Shown: positions 52,624 to 61,226 of the stretch, one piece after another
Numbering within the stretch: position 1 is the stretch's first letter
How the letters are laid out: every line of letters begins with the position of its first letter
Made by a program: the position numbers and the translations under genes
Origin: Arenibacter sp. F20364
GTDB lineage: Bacteria; Bacteroidota; Bacteroidia; Flavobacteriales; Flavobacteriaceae
Direction: 5' to 3'
DNA: 64,000 nt
Assembly (NCBI RefSeq): GCF_023015905.1
Contig: NZ_JALKBD010000001.1
Coordinates: forward strand, 62,001-126,000
Notes under the pieces: model-generated
What the model was told of the DNA's origin: nothing
Databases searched by the model: none
What the model saw: the letters and a program-made list of their open reading frames with translations, nothing else

Positions 52624-52642
52624 AGTACCGTTTGAGAGAAAG

Positions 52643-53074
52643 ATGATATTAGAGACTTCACATAGCAATAAAGATGATTCCTTACTTATTAATGATTTGG
52701 TAGGGAAGCCTTTTGGCCTATTAAAGACTATTCAACTCAAAGGAGTAGGTTCTTCAAGAATGATCATCGAAGAAGCTAGTCCAAATATGAAGTCCTTTTT
52801 AAATACCACCTTCGACGCCACCTATGCCAATATAGAACTGCGCCCCTTTGGAATACTATTAAGAATACTTAACGGACTAAGAAATTTTACATGGGTAATC
52901 CCCTATTATCAATTGGTTATTTACAAAAGCAACTGCAGTAGTATTTATGCACAAGGCCGCTTTATCCACTTTAGGGAGGATCATTATTTTAAAAATAATA
53001 AATCCTTCCTTAGAAAGCTTTTAAGACTTAAAGCAAAATATGAGACCAAATATCAATTTTTGAATTTCAAATGA
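52643..53074 (+). CDS. Hypothetical protein, first gene of the FolE operon
   Basis: A 143-residue basic, mixed alpha/beta protein without signal or clear membrane segment: 'LLINDLVGKPFGLLKTIQLK' (about 15-34), 'YANIELRPFGILLRILNGLR', 'IYAQGRFIHFREDHYF' and a Lys/Arg-rich C-terminus. I recognise no family. Overlap of 4 bases (ATGA) with the TIGR03643 gene shows translational coupling, so it probably belongs to the same function. Position directly after dyad C makes it a member of the putative light regulon. Confidence 0.7.
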   Translation: MILETSHSNKDDSLLINDLVGKPFGLLKTIQLKGVGSSRMIIEEASPNMKSFLNTTFDATYANIELRPFGILLRILNGLRNFTWVIPYYQLVIYKSNCSSIYAQGRFIHFREDHYFKNNKSFLRKLLRLKAKYETKYQFLNFK

Positions 53075-53343
53075 ATTTAAGCGAAAGGGATATAGACAGA
53101 ATTATTGAAATGGCTTGGGAAGACAGGACTCCCTTTGAAGCTATTACGTATCAGTTTTCAATTTCCGAAACAGAAGTTATAAAACTCATGCGAAAAGAAA
53201 TGAAGCCCAGAAGTTTTAAAATGTGGCGTATACGAGTTAAAGGAAGGACTACCAAACACCAACAACTAAGAACCTTTGAAAAAGGGCGCTTTAAATGCTC
53301 TAGACAAAAACAGATAACGAATAATTCAATTTCAAAACGATAA
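53071..53343 (+). CDS. TIGR03643 family protein
   Basis: A 90-residue basic protein: 'SERDIDRIIEMAWEDRTPFE' (4-23), 'SISETEVIKLMRKEMKPRSF', 'WRIRVKGRTTKH'. This helix-turn-helix-like small family is known to travel with cryptochrome/photolyase genes in many bacteria; its role is unknown, with DNA binding or partner function being plausible. It overlaps the preceding gene by 4 bases. The C-terminal about 20 residues are low-complexity and basic. No photolyase gene is next to it here, which is noteworthy. Confidence 0.85.
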   Translation: MNLSERDIDRIIEMAWEDRTPFEAITYQFSISETEVIKLMRKEMKPRSFKMWRIRVKGRTTKHQQLRTFEKGRFKCSRQKQITNNSISKR

Positions 53344-53397
53344 TGTTGCTTTGCCTTATGGAATGAGCACATAAGTACAGCACATAAAAAAGATATT

Positions 53398-54096
53398 ATG
53401 AACACAGAGACCTTAGCTTTAAAAAATAAAAATGACCACAAGTTAAATGGTTTTTCCCATACGGATATTGGAGACGACCATTTGTATACGGGATTGGAAA
53501 CTCCAATGAAACCTGACGCTTTCAAAATTTCAGACACCGAGAAAAAACAACGTATTGCCCTACTTTTTCAAGAAATTATGGATGTCATGGGCTTGGATCT
53601 AACCGATGATTCCTTAAAAGGTACTCCGGAACGGGTTGCCAAAATGTATATCGATGAAATTTTCTCTGGATTAAATCCGGCCAACAAACCGAAGATTGCA
53701 TTATTCGACAACAAATATCGATATAATCAAATGTTGGTGGAGAAGAACATTACCTTCTACTCCAATTGCGAACATCATTTTGTACCGATAATTGGTAAAG
53801 CCCATCTAGCATATATCTCTTCGGGCAAAGTTATTGGATTATCCAAGCTGAACAGAATTGTTCAGTACTATGCAAAGCGCCCACAAGTGCAGGAACGCCT
53901 TACCAATCAAATCGCCGATGATTTGAAGAGTATTTTGGGGACTGAAAACGTTGCCGTCATCATCGATGCCAAACATTTATGTGTCTCTTCCAGAGGTATT
54001 AGAGATGAATCCTCCGCAACGGTAACCTCCTATTATGGAGGAAAATTCAATACTCCATCAAAAATAGCAGAATTACAAAACTATCTTAAAAATTAA
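53398..54096 (+). CDS. folE: GTP cyclohydrolase I
   Basis: A 232-residue enzyme making 7,8-dihydroneopterin triphosphate from GTP, the first step of folate and pterin synthesis. Zinc-binding Cys and His are in 'NCEHHFVPIIGKAH' and 'HLCVSSRGI', with 'GTPERVAKMYIDEIFSGL' and 'GLSKLNRIV' as family blocks. The first about 50 residues are an extra extension ('MNTETLALKNKNDHKLNG'). Placed in a dyad-controlled operon away from folP, it may be a light-induced copy supplying pterin for a photolyase antenna or for other cofactors. Such placement is known in LitR regulons. Confidence 0.95.
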   Translation: MNTETLALKNKNDHKLNGFSHTDIGDDHLYTGLETPMKPDAFKISDTEKKQRIALLFQEIMDVMGLDLTDDSLKGTPERVAKMYIDEIFSGLNPANKPKIALFDNKYRYNQMLVEKNITFYSNCEHHFVPIIGKAHLAYISSGKVIGLSKLNRIVQYYAKRPQVQERLTNQIADDLKSILGTENVAVIIDAKHLCVSSRGIRDESSATVTSYYGGKFNTPSKIAELQNYLKN

Positions 54097-54100
54097 AATT

Positions 54101-54331
54101 ATGGACCTCATTAACGAAGCATTAGAATTTGAACAAAGAAAACTAAGATCGCTTTCTACAAGCGATAGAATTGAAATTTCAAGAAAAGCAAAATCCTTGA
54201 TCTTGGGTTTGAACGAAATTTATAAGCGTAAGAAAGATGATAAAATTATGGACATCATGAAACGCTTGACCGTTATAAAACGAAAAGTAGAAAAAAGATT
54301 AAAGGGTAAACACTTGACAACAAACGCATAA
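54101..54331 (+). CDS. Hypothetical small helical protein
   Basis: A 76-residue, highly charged, almost entirely helical protein: 'LEFEQRKLRSLSTSDRIEIS', then a Lys/Arg-rich second half 'YKRKKDDKIMDIMKRLTVIK' and 'VEKRLKGKH'. No signal or membrane segment, no recognised family. The start is 4 bases after the folE stop and the next gene is 13 bases on, so it is inside the operon. The positive charge could mean nucleic acid or membrane contact; this is guesswork. Confidence 0.7.
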   Translation: MDLINEALEFEQRKLRSLSTSDRIEISRKAKSLILGLNEIYKRKKDDKIMDIMKRLTVIKRKVEKRLKGKHLTTNA

Positions 54332-54344
54332 GACGGCAAAAAAA

Positions 54345-55028
54345 ATGAAAACAATAGTTGTTATAGGAGGGAGTAAGGGAATAGGGAAGGCTATTGTGAA
54401 CACTTTTTTGGATACACATAAAGTAATCAATATAAGTAGGTCTTCACCAGAAGAAACCCATACTAATTTAACGCATATGGGTTGTGACATTTTAAAGGAT
54501 GAACTCCCTGAAATTGCGGCCATAGATTCGTTGGTATACTGTCCTGGAAGTATCAATTTAAAACCCTTTGGACGTTTAAGCCTGGATGACTTTAGGCAAG
54601 ATTATGAATTAAACGTAATTGGCGCCGTAAAGGCCCTTCAAAAGTATTTGGATGTGCTTAAAAAAGCAGAACGACCTTCGGTCTTACTCTTTAGTACGGT
54701 GGCTTCCAAACTAGGTATGCCCTACCATGCCAGTATTGCAGCTGCAAAATGCGGAGTGGAAGGTTTGGTAAAATCCCTTGGTGCAGAATTGGCGCCATCC
54801 CTTCGGATTAACGCTATAGCACCCACTGTTACAGATACCCAATTGGCTTCAAAGCTTTTACGAAATGATAAGATGATCGAAAATATTAAAGAGCGTCATC
54901 CATTAAAAAAATTCCTAAACCCTAAAGAAGTTGCGGAAATGGCCGAATTTTTATTGTCGGAAAAAGCATCCTCGATCTCAGGGCAAATATTTGAAATGGA
55001 TTGTGGAATTGTAAGCTTTAAAATTTAA
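54345..55028 (+). CDS. Short-chain dehydrogenase/reductase
   Basis: A 227-residue SDR: 'VIGGSKGIGKAIV' (6-18) as nucleotide loop, 'LVYCPGSINLKPFG' in place of the NNAG block, and the 'FSTVASKLGMPYHASIAAAK' catalytic stretch with Ser, Tyr (PYHAS) and Lys about 141-145. The end is 'SISGQIFEMDCGI'. Substrate unknown; pterin-reducing SDRs occur, and the neighbouring folE makes a pterin reductase an option. It is between the small protein and the glutathione peroxidase gene, with gaps of 13 and 3 bases. Confidence 0.85.
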   Translation: MKTIVVIGGSKGIGKAIVNTFLDTHKVINISRSSPEETHTNLTHMGCDILKDELPEIAAIDSLVYCPGSINLKPFGRLSLDDFRQDYELNVIGAVKALQKYLDVLKKAERPSVLLFSTVASKLGMPYHASIAAAKCGVEGLVKSLGAELAPSLRINAIAPTVTDTQLASKLLRNDKMIENIKERHPLKKFLNPKEVAEMAEFLLSEKASSISGQIFEMDCGIVSFKI

Positions 55029-55031
55029 TTC

Positions 55032-55574
55032 ATGAACCCCTTAAAAATATTTGCCGCAACCCTATTCTCCAATTCCAAATCCAAAGTCAAGATGGATTTG
55101 CAATTGCTCTATGACATTGAAATAAATAGCTTAGGCGGTGTGCCCATAAGTTTGAAAGACTTTGAAGGAAAGCATATTCTATTTGTAAATGTGGCTTCCA
55201 AATGTCGCTTTACCCCCCAATACCAAAAGTTACAGGAACTTCATGAAACATATAAGGATAAGCTTGTGGTCATTGGATTGCCATGCAATCAATTTGGGGG
55301 GCAAGAACCAGGCAGCGCAGAAGAAATTGAATCTTTTTGTGAAGTGAACTATGGGGTAAAATTCCTAATAACCGAAAAAATCGATATCAAAGGTCAAAAT
55401 CAGCATCCTTTATACAAATGGCTTACCCACAAAGGCTTTAACGGCCTAAAAAGTTCGTCGGTAAAATGGAATTTTCAAAAATATCTTGTGGACGCCAAGG
55501 GAAATTTGGTCGATTACTTCTTTTCCAATACTAGTCCCCTGAGTTCTAAAATAACAAAACACCTAAAAGATTAG
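55032..55574 (+). CDS. Glutathione peroxidase-family thiol peroxidase
   Basis: A 180-residue Cys-type GPx. The peroxidatic residue is Cys58 in 'NVASKCRFTPQY', and the tetrad is completed by Gln91 in 'NQFGGQEPG', Trp146 and Asn147 in 'VKWNFQKYL'. A second Cys85 lies in 'LPCNQFG' and Cys103 could resolve. These enzymes normally use thioredoxin and reduce lipid and other peroxides. It has an extension of about 20 residues at the N-terminus ('MNPLKIFAATLFSNSKSK') that might be a weak signal or anchor. It adds oxidative defence to the operon. Confidence 0.92.
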   Translation: MNPLKIFAATLFSNSKSKVKMDLQLLYDIEINSLGGVPISLKDFEGKHILFVNVASKCRFTPQYQKLQELHETYKDKLVVIGLPCNQFGGQEPGSAEEIESFCEVNYGVKFLITEKIDIKGQNQHPLYKWLTHKGFNGLKSSSVKWNFQKYLVDAKGNLVDYFFSNTSPLSSKITKHLKD

Positions 55575-55576
55575 TC

Positions 55577-55747
55577 ATGTTCGGAATATTCAAAAAAAAA
55601 TCCAAAGTAGAAAAGCTTCAAGAAAAATACAATACCCTTATGAAGGAATGGCATACACTTTCCAGCATTAACAGATCGGAAAGCGATAAAAAATATGCTG
55701 AGGCGCAGGAAGTCTTGGAGGAGCTGGTGGCCCTGCAAAAGAATTAA
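55577..55747 (+). CDS. Lacal_2735 family small protein
   Basis: A 56-residue basic-then-acidic helical protein: 'MFGIFKKKSKVEKLQEKYNT', 'LMKEWHTLSSINRSESDKKY' and 'AEAQEVLEELVALQ'. It has the pattern of the flavobacterial Lacal_2735 family ('MFGLFKKK...LQ.KY..LM.EA..LS..NR..SD.K'), of unknown function. The start is 3 bases after the GPx stop, so it is the last gene of the operon. No terminator with a T-tract follows; a GC-rich hairpin region lies 55 bases on. Confidence 0.8.
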   Translation: MFGIFKKKSKVEKLQEKYNTLMKEWHTLSSINRSESDKKYAEAQEVLEELVALQKN

Positions 55748-56166
55748 GGAAAACCTATATCACCCCTACTTTTTTACCCGATAATCGAGATTTAAATGCT
55801 CCGACGCTTGACTGGCTGTTTCTTTCAGGCGGGCGTCGAAATGTTATTAGTAGTTTCCTTCTGATGCCTCAAGGGCTCGCCCTGAGGTAATTGACTTTCT
55901 TTTAAATCATGGTTTCCACTACCATTGGATAGATAACAATTCCCCCTCAAACAGACTACTTTTGTTCCTCCCGCCTAGGGCAAAGGGGCATTTACAATTT
56001 TTCTATTATTTAACTTCTATCAACCGGAGGTAGATTATGCTATTTCTGGAGCAGTACCGTGAAGACAAATAATGACTTATTCCATAGGATAACGATGGAT
56101 ATAATCGCTATAAAAAGTTTATCTTTAGTTTCATAGACCACAAACCAACCATAAAATCCGGAACAA
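55748..56166. other. 419-base gap with GC-rich hairpins
   Basis: No gene seen. CGACGC (55802-55807) pairs with GCGTCG (55833-55838), and CCTCAAGGG pairs with GCCCTGAGG (about 55866-55886). These resemble the palindromic element near 28.3 kb and could be part of a dispersed repeat or end the upstream transcript. The promoter of the DUF5916 gene should be in the last 60 bases. Confidence 0.4.
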
Positions 56167-58428
56167 ATGAAGTGTTGCCTACATTTGACCTTGCTTTTTT
56201 TATCTTCAATAATTTATGCCCAAAACTTGCCTGGTACAAAATTGAAAATCAAAAAATTCCAAGGTGAAATTGTATTGGATGGGGCGCTGAATGAAAATGC
56301 TTGGAAGGAAGCCGACGTAGCCGACGACTGGTACCAAAACTTTCCCGTAGATAGTTTGCCGTCCCCATTTCAAACAGAGGCTCGCATGACTTACAACGAC
56401 GAGTTTCTTTATGTATCTTTTGTGTGCTATGACGATGACACTCCAGATGTCGTAAGCACCCTTAGAAGAGATTTCAACTACGCTGTCAACGATAATGTTT
56501 CCTTTATATTTGGGCCTTACAATGATCGCTTAAACGGCTATTTTTTTAATGTCACCGCCATTGGTGCACAAAGGGAAGGAACAGTATCCAGCGGCGGAAA
56601 TGGAGAAAATGCCTTTAATATATACTGGGATAATAAGTGGTACTCCAAAGTAGTTAGGTACAAGGACAAGTGGATTGCCGAATTGGCAATCCCGTTTAAA
56701 AGTTTTAAGTACAAGAGTGATGTAAAAGAATGGAATGTCACTTTCGATCGGTTGGACAAAAAACGAAATATAAAGTCGGCCTGGGTACGCACGCCCAGAC
56801 AATTCTATACGGGTACCTTTGCTTATGCAGGGCAGCTGGTATGGGAGGATCCTATTCCGAAGGCCAGTTCCAACATTTCACTTATTCCTTATGTTTCTGG
56901 AGGTGCCTTTGAAGATCGGGAGGTAGATCCCAAAGAATCCTCTACAGAACTACAGACCGGATTCGATGCCAAAGTGAGTATAAGCCCTTCCATGAATTTG
57001 GATCTCACGGTGAATCCTGATTTCTCCCAAATAGAAGTTGATGAGCAAATCCTTAATCTATCCCGCTTCGAATTTAGGTTCCCGGAACGCCGGCAATTTT
57101 TCTTGGAAAACAGCGATCTTTTTGACAATGCCGGTTTTGATTCTGCCCGACCATTTTTCTCCAGACGTATCGGCATTATTCAGGACACGGCCGGGCTTTC
57201 CCAAAAAGTACCAATCATGTACGGTGCTAGACTCAGTGGCACCATAAACCAGAAATGGCGCTTAGGGCTTATGAACATGCACACAAAAAAAATGTTGGAA
57301 TTGGGACTACCCGCCCAAAACTATACCGTGGCCACCGTACAAAGAATGTTTCACGAACAATCCAGTTTTTCCATGACTTTTGTGAACAAAGAAAGTTTGG
57401 GGGTTTCGGAAAGTGATTCCTTGAAGTATTACCATCCCAGTATTTTCGGTAGACCTACACTAGATGATCGCCTGAGACCAAACACATACAATAGGGTACT
57501 AGATGCTGATTTAGTGCTAAGAAGTAAAGATAACAGATGGTATCATAGCTCCTTCCTGGCCCAATCCTTCGACGATAGAAATATAGCAAAAACTATGTCC
57601 GGTTCCGCCTTTTTTCAGTATTCGGACCGTAGTCTTTTAGCCAATTTTGGAACCTTCTTCGTAAATAAAAACTTTAATGCCGAAGTTGGGTATGTCCCGG
57701 GGAGCATGGTCTATCCCGGACAAATGGGCTATTATTCGGAAGTGGCCTATAAAATTTACCCCGAGAACAACAGTTTGCTTTATTCCGGGCCCCAAACCAG
57801 AATAAACGACACCTATTTACCCAACGGTAATTTGGTTGATCGGGAATTTGCCGTAGGCTACGTCTTCGATTTTAAAAATTCCGCAAACCTGACCTTCGAT
57901 TTCGCACATATTTTTCAACAATTAACCGTTGATTTTAACCCCGTGAACAATACGGAATCAAGAAAATTTTTAAAGGGTGAGGAATACAGATGGAATACTA
58001 TTTCCGCTTCCTATCAGAGCAATACTGTTAAGAAAATGAACTTCTTAATTAATTCCACTTATGGCGGCTTTTACAATGGCACTAATCTAAATATATCGGG
58101 ACAGCTGGATATGCGCTTTCAACCTTATGTAAATATTGCCATGAGCTTTGACTATAACAATCTTAAATTGGATGAAGATTATGGCAGTGCAGAGTTGTTT
58201 CTTCTAGGACCAAAGTTGGATGTTACCTTTACGGATAAGTTGTTCTTTACTGGTTATTATCAATACAATAACTTAACCGAAAACATGAATTTGAATGCCA
58301 GGTTTCAATGGAGATATAAACCAGCTTCCGATTTCTATATTGTCTATACCGAAAATTATTTCCCTTCCAATTTTACAAGCAAGAATAGGGCTTTGGTATT
58401 TAAACTTACCTATTGGATGAATCTTTAA
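56167..58428 (+). CDS. DUF5916 outer-membrane protein with CBM9-like domain
   Basis: A 753-residue exported protein with signal peptide (about 1-18). Residues about 25-230 are a carbohydrate-binding-like (CBM9) beta domain with 'KIKKFQGEIVLDGALNENAW' and 'FQTEARMTYNDEFLYVSFVC'. The rest is a beta barrel with DUF5916 hallmarks 'MNLDLTVNPDFSQIEVDEQI' and 'RFPERRQFFLENSDLFD', ending in a hydrophobic strand. Bacteroidota have many such proteins, probably for outer-membrane handling of glycans or their uptake. Role unknown. It stands alone between two gaps. Confidence 0.88.
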   Translation: MKCCLHLTLLFLSSIIYAQNLPGTKLKIKKFQGEIVLDGALNENAWKEADVADDWYQNFPVDSLPSPFQTEARMTYNDEFLYVSFVCYDDDTPDVVSTLRRDFNYAVNDNVSFIFGPYNDRLNGYFFNVTAIGAQREGTVSSGGNGENAFNIYWDNKWYSKVVRYKDKWIAELAIPFKSFKYKSDVKEWNVTFDRLDKKRNIKSAWVRTPRQFYTGTFAYAGQLVWEDPIPKASSNISLIPYVSGGAFEDREVDPKESSTELQTGFDAKVSISPSMNLDLTVNPDFSQIEVDEQILNLSRFEFRFPERRQFFLENSDLFDNAGFDSARPFFSRRIGIIQDTAGLSQKVPIMYGARLSGTINQKWRLGLMNMHTKKMLELGLPAQNYTVATVQRMFHEQSSFSMTFVNKESLGVSESDSLKYYHPSIFGRPTLDDRLRPNTYNRVLDADLVLRSKDNRWYHSSFLAQSFDDRNIAKTMSGSAFFQYSDRSLLANFGTFFVNKNFNAEVGYVPGSMVYPGQMGYYSEVAYKIYPENNSLLYSGPQTRINDTYLPNGNLVDREFAVGYVFDFKNSANLTFDFAHIFQQLTVDFNPVNNTESRKFLKGEEYRWNTISASYQSNTVKKMNFLINSTYGGFYNGTNLNISGQLDMRFQPYVNIAMSFDYNNLKLDEDYGSAELFLLGPKLDVTFTDKLFFTGYYQYNNLTENMNLNARFQWRYKPASDFYIVYTENYFPSNFTSKNRALVFKLTYWMNL

Positions 58429-58450
58429 GTTTACTTTTTACCTGGCTCAT

Positions 58451-59470
58451 TTAATCCTTTGTAAAAATATGATGCTGTGTCGCTGTAAAATAATCACAAA
58501 AAATTTGGTTCAACTCCTGGCCGTTTGTACTTGCCTTCACGCCCAAATAAGGAAAGATTTCAATAATATTCCTTGATATACTTTTCACGGAATGCATGGC
58601 GTCATTGTGTATTTTCCCAATATAATCCGTTTTAAAAACTCCTTTTTCCTCAATCCTTCTCTCAATTTCGATGGCATAAAAGGTAATTTTATCACAGGAC
58701 TCTATGAGCGTATTTTTCAATTCATCCAATCGCCCAGTAACAATATTGGCTGAAACTTCTTCCAACAAATGTTCAGCCATGCCAATATAATTTACCCATA
58801 GCGTTAAATCGGCAAAAAGGGCAAATGGAATTTTAAAAATAGAGTGAGGCAGATGGCACTCATTGTAGACGAAACTGCAATTTTTATGGGCCATAAAACC
58901 ATTAATTTCAAAAGAATGGGTAGCCGTAGCCTTTAAACCCATGGTATTCCAGTCTTCGATTACCTGTACTGCCTCTTTGGGAATAACAAATGATAGCACT
59001 TTGGACGACCCGTCCCCGTTTCGCAATTGGACCCCGTTTTCCAGAATTTCCGCGTTTAAGGTAAAATGTGTGAGGTAGGGAGCTCCGGTGGCATAGCGCC
59101 ATTTACCCGAAATTCTAAAATGATCATCCACTATTTCGGCCGTTCCCGAAACACCTCCACTTCCTCCCAAACAAGCGGAGGTACCCGTATTCATAAAAAT
59201 ATCCCGAGCCATGCATTGCTGTAGATTGCCAATAAAATAATTGGCTCCGCTACATAGAGTTATTGTCCATCCAAGACTGGCGTCTAGCCTGGCCAACTCC
59301 CTAAGCTTGGACAGCCCCTCGCTAAGTGATAATTCAAGACCTCCATAAGTTTTGGGAACCCATATATTCCAAAGGTTCTCTTCTTTGATCCAATCCAGCA
59401 CTTCCGACGGAAAAACCGTTTCACCAAAACAAAGTTTCCTAAGCTCCTGCTGTTTGTCTACTTGTATCAT
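58451..59470 (-). CDS. Acyl-CoA dehydrogenase-fold flavoprotein in a TPP-controlled operon
   Basis: A 339-residue protein shorter than ordinary ACADs. It shows 'VPKTYGGLELSLSEGLSKLR' (early), 'DASLGWTITLCSGANYFIGN', 'FRISGKWRYATGAPYLTHFT' (central beta domain) and 'GLKATATHSFEI', the pattern of the group D flavin monooxygenase and DszC-like branch and not of true acyl-CoA dehydrogenases. It overlaps pnuT by 32 bases and is thus under the TPP riboswitch. A role in thiamine or pyrimidine/thiazole salvage is inferred from regulation alone. Confidence 0.75.
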   Translation of the reverse strand: MIQVDKQQELRKLCFGETVFPSEVLDWIKEENLWNIWVPKTYGGLELSLSEGLSKLRELARLDASLGWTITLCSGANYFIGNLQQCMARDIFMNTGTSACLGGSGGVSGTAEIVDDHFRISGKWRYATGAPYLTHFTLNAEILENGVQLRNGDGSSKVLSFVIPKEAVQVIEDWNTMGLKATATHSFEINGFMAHKNCSFVYNECHLPHSIFKIPFALFADLTLWVNYIGMAEHLLEEVSANIVTGRLDELKNTLIESCDKITFYAIEIERRIEEKGVFKTDYIGKIHNDAMHSVKSISRNIIEIFPYLGVKASTNGQELNQIFCDYFTATQHHIFTKD

Positions 59471-60041
59471 GCATAACTATTTTTCTCCATTTAAAATATC
59501 CCGAGGTACCCACCGTAAACAAGAAAATGGTCAACCCGGCATAAATGTATAATTCTTTGTATATGAGCAGTGGGATGGAAATAATGTTACTAATATTTAA
59601 GTAAATCCAATTTTCCATTTTTCTTTTGGCCATAAGCCACATTCCCGCCCAAGCAAAGGCACTAACTGCGGCATCCCATATAGGAACATCCGAATTGGTA
59701 TGATATCGGAGCCAGTAGACCATAAGTGTAAAACAGGCGATCACAATACCAACTGCCTTTATTTGTTCCGCCTTATTAGCGTAAGTAATAGGAGTTTCTT
59801 CTTTTTGTCTACCATACTTCCAATAAAGCCAACCGTAGATACTCATCACCAAATAGTATAGATGGAGTATAATATCCGCATACAGTTTTGTTTGGTATAG
59901 TACCCAGACGCCTATAAGAATGGAAGCAATCCCAAATAAATAATTGTGGATGTTATTATTTCTGGCCAATAGTACTTGAACTACTCCAAGGACCGTTCCA
60001 ATTGCCTGTAAACCTGTAAGATGCGTGAAAAAATTCTCCAT
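59439..60041 (-). CDS. pnuT: PnuC-family transporter, probable thiamine importer (PnuT)
   Basis: A 200-residue membrane protein with about seven helices. The PnuC signature region is 'LHLYYLVMSIYGWLYWKYG' (about 60-78), followed by 'DVPIWDAAVSAFAWAGMWLM' and 'IYLNISNIISIPLLIYKELY'. PnuC proteins take up nicotinamide riboside, but copies behind a TPP riboswitch are thiamine transporters. The riboswitch 77 bases upstream decides this here. The next gene begins inside its last codons, showing coupling. No TonB receptor or thiamine pyrophosphokinase is in the operon. Confidence 0.9.
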   Translation of the reverse strand: MENFFTHLTGLQAIGTVLGVVQVLLARNNNIHNYLFGIASILIGVWVLYQTKLYADIILHLYYLVMSIYGWLYWKYGRQKEETPITYANKAEQIKAVGIVIACFTLMVYWLRYHTNSDVPIWDAAVSAFAWAGMWLMAKRKMENWIYLNISNIISIPLLIYKELYIYAGLTIFLFTVGTSGYFKWRKIVMHDTSRQTAGA

Positions 60042-60117
60042 CGATTCCCTAACTTAAATTTATGAAATGGGAAGATGAAGTAAGCATCGATCGGCAGTAA
60101 TGCGAAATCGAACTAAA

Positions 60118-60204
60118 ATCCCTACGCCGGCATTATCCGGATCAGGTTCAGAGTAAAAACTCTTGGGTATCATCTCAGCCTGCAGCCAATGGCAAGCACC
60201 CCAT
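60118..60204 (-). promoter_or_regulatory. TPP riboswitch (THI element)
   Basis: The minus strand shows all conserved blocks: GGGGTGC, GGCTGAGAT, ATACCC, TGAACCTGATCCGGATAA, TGCCGGCGTAGGGA. It lies 77 bases before the pnuT start and should lower expression when thiamine diphosphate is plentiful. No clear terminator hairpin is seen after it, so control may be on translation. Confidence 0.97.
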
Positions 60205-60212
60205 TTCAACAA

Positions 60213-60220
60213 CAAAGCTA
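60213..60220 (-). promoter_or_regulatory. -7 element TAGCTTTG for the TPP riboswitch transcript
   Basis: On the minus strand TAGCTTTG matches TAnnTTTG and is 8 bases upstream of the first conserved riboswitch base, the expected start region. The -33 box is not evident. Confidence 0.55.
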
Positions 60221-60356
60221 AAACTAATTTATGATTTGCCGTCTATTTTTAGATACGTAATTCAAAAAAAATAGATATTAGCTAAATAGGCATACTTAAA
60301 AGTTAAAGAATAGATTTATATACATGTCCACCGGCAAGGCCATGATACTTGGTCTT

Positions 60357-61226
60357 TTAATCCTTCTTCACCAAAGTATTTAATACCAAGGCCGAGATGA
60401 TCATAAAAAGTCCAATAAAACTATAAATAGTGTAAGCCTCATTGAACCATAAAACCCCAATGGAAATTGTAAAGATCACCTCAATGTATTTTAAGGGAGC
60501 CACAAGATTTGTTTTTGCTATTTGAAAGGCCTTGGTCATATATAATTGCCCCATAAATCCAAAAACACCTAAAACAAGTAAAAATGCCCACTCGTAACCT
60601 ATAGGTTGTATCCATACGGTAATTGCCAAAAGTCCACCAATAACAGTACCCACAAACATAAAGTAATTCACAACGACTGCTGGATGGTCTGCCACTCCTA
60701 TTTTTCTAATAACCACATATACCATTCCACTAAATACGGAAGCAGTCAGGATAAGAGTGAGCCCTGTCGTATTAATATTTCCATCAAATCCTTTTAAAAC
60801 CAGAACACCGGCAAAGGCAGTTAGGAAGAAAAGCCATTGAATGTTTTTTAATCTTTCCCTCAATACAAAAATGGCAAAAATAGCTGCAAAAATAGGGGCT
60901 ACATAGCGCAAGGAAACCGCTGTTCCTACATTCAAGTGTTTTAAGGAAAGAAAGAACAAAGTCATGGCCGTTAATCCAAGAACAGCTCTTAGTACCATTA
61001 ATCTTCGCTTGATACCAAATATAGGAATCCCCTTGACCAAAATATAAGTAGTCGCCAATACAAAGGATCCAAAGCATCTAAAAAATACAATTTGAAATGT
61101 GGGAATACGGTCTAAATATTTTACGGAAACATTCATCAAGGCAAATGAAAAAGTGCTGATAATCATAAAAAGCACTGCCTTCTTAAAATCCAATCCGGAA
61201 TGTTTACTCCATTTAATATTTAACAA
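60357..61226 (-). CDS. EamA/DMT family transporter
   Basis: A 289-residue inner-membrane protein with ten predicted helices in two EamA repeats (about 15-140 and 155-285). Visible features are 'FSFALMNVSVKYLDRIP' (first repeat), 'NVGTAVSLRYVAPIFAAIFA' with the family's 'APIF' turn, and 'APLKYIEVIFTISIGVLWFN' in the second repeat. DMT transporters export metabolites or take up small compounds; no substrate is given by context. It lies just upstream, in transcription order, of the riboswitch region but has its own stop 136 bases before the promoter. Confidence 0.85.
   Translation of the reverse strand: MLNIKWSKHSGLDFKKAVLFMIISTFSFALMNVSVKYLDRIPTFQIVFFRCFGSFVLATTYILVKGIPIFGIKRRLMVLRAVLGLTAMTLFFLSLKHLNVGTAVSLRYVAPIFAAIFAIFVLRERLKNIQWLFFLTAFAGVLVLKGFDGNINTTGLTLILTASVFSGMVYVVIRKIGVADHPAVVVNYFMFVGTVIGGLLAITVWIQPIGYEWAFLLVLGVFGFMGQLYMTKAFQIAKTNLVAPLKYIEVIFTISIGVLWFNEAYTIYSFIGLFMIISALVLNTLVKKD

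Noticed and set aside
58451-59470. Ordinary fatty acyl-CoA dehydrogenase
   Set aside because: Too short, lacks the usual C-terminal ACAD signatures, and belongs to a TPP-riboswitch operon.
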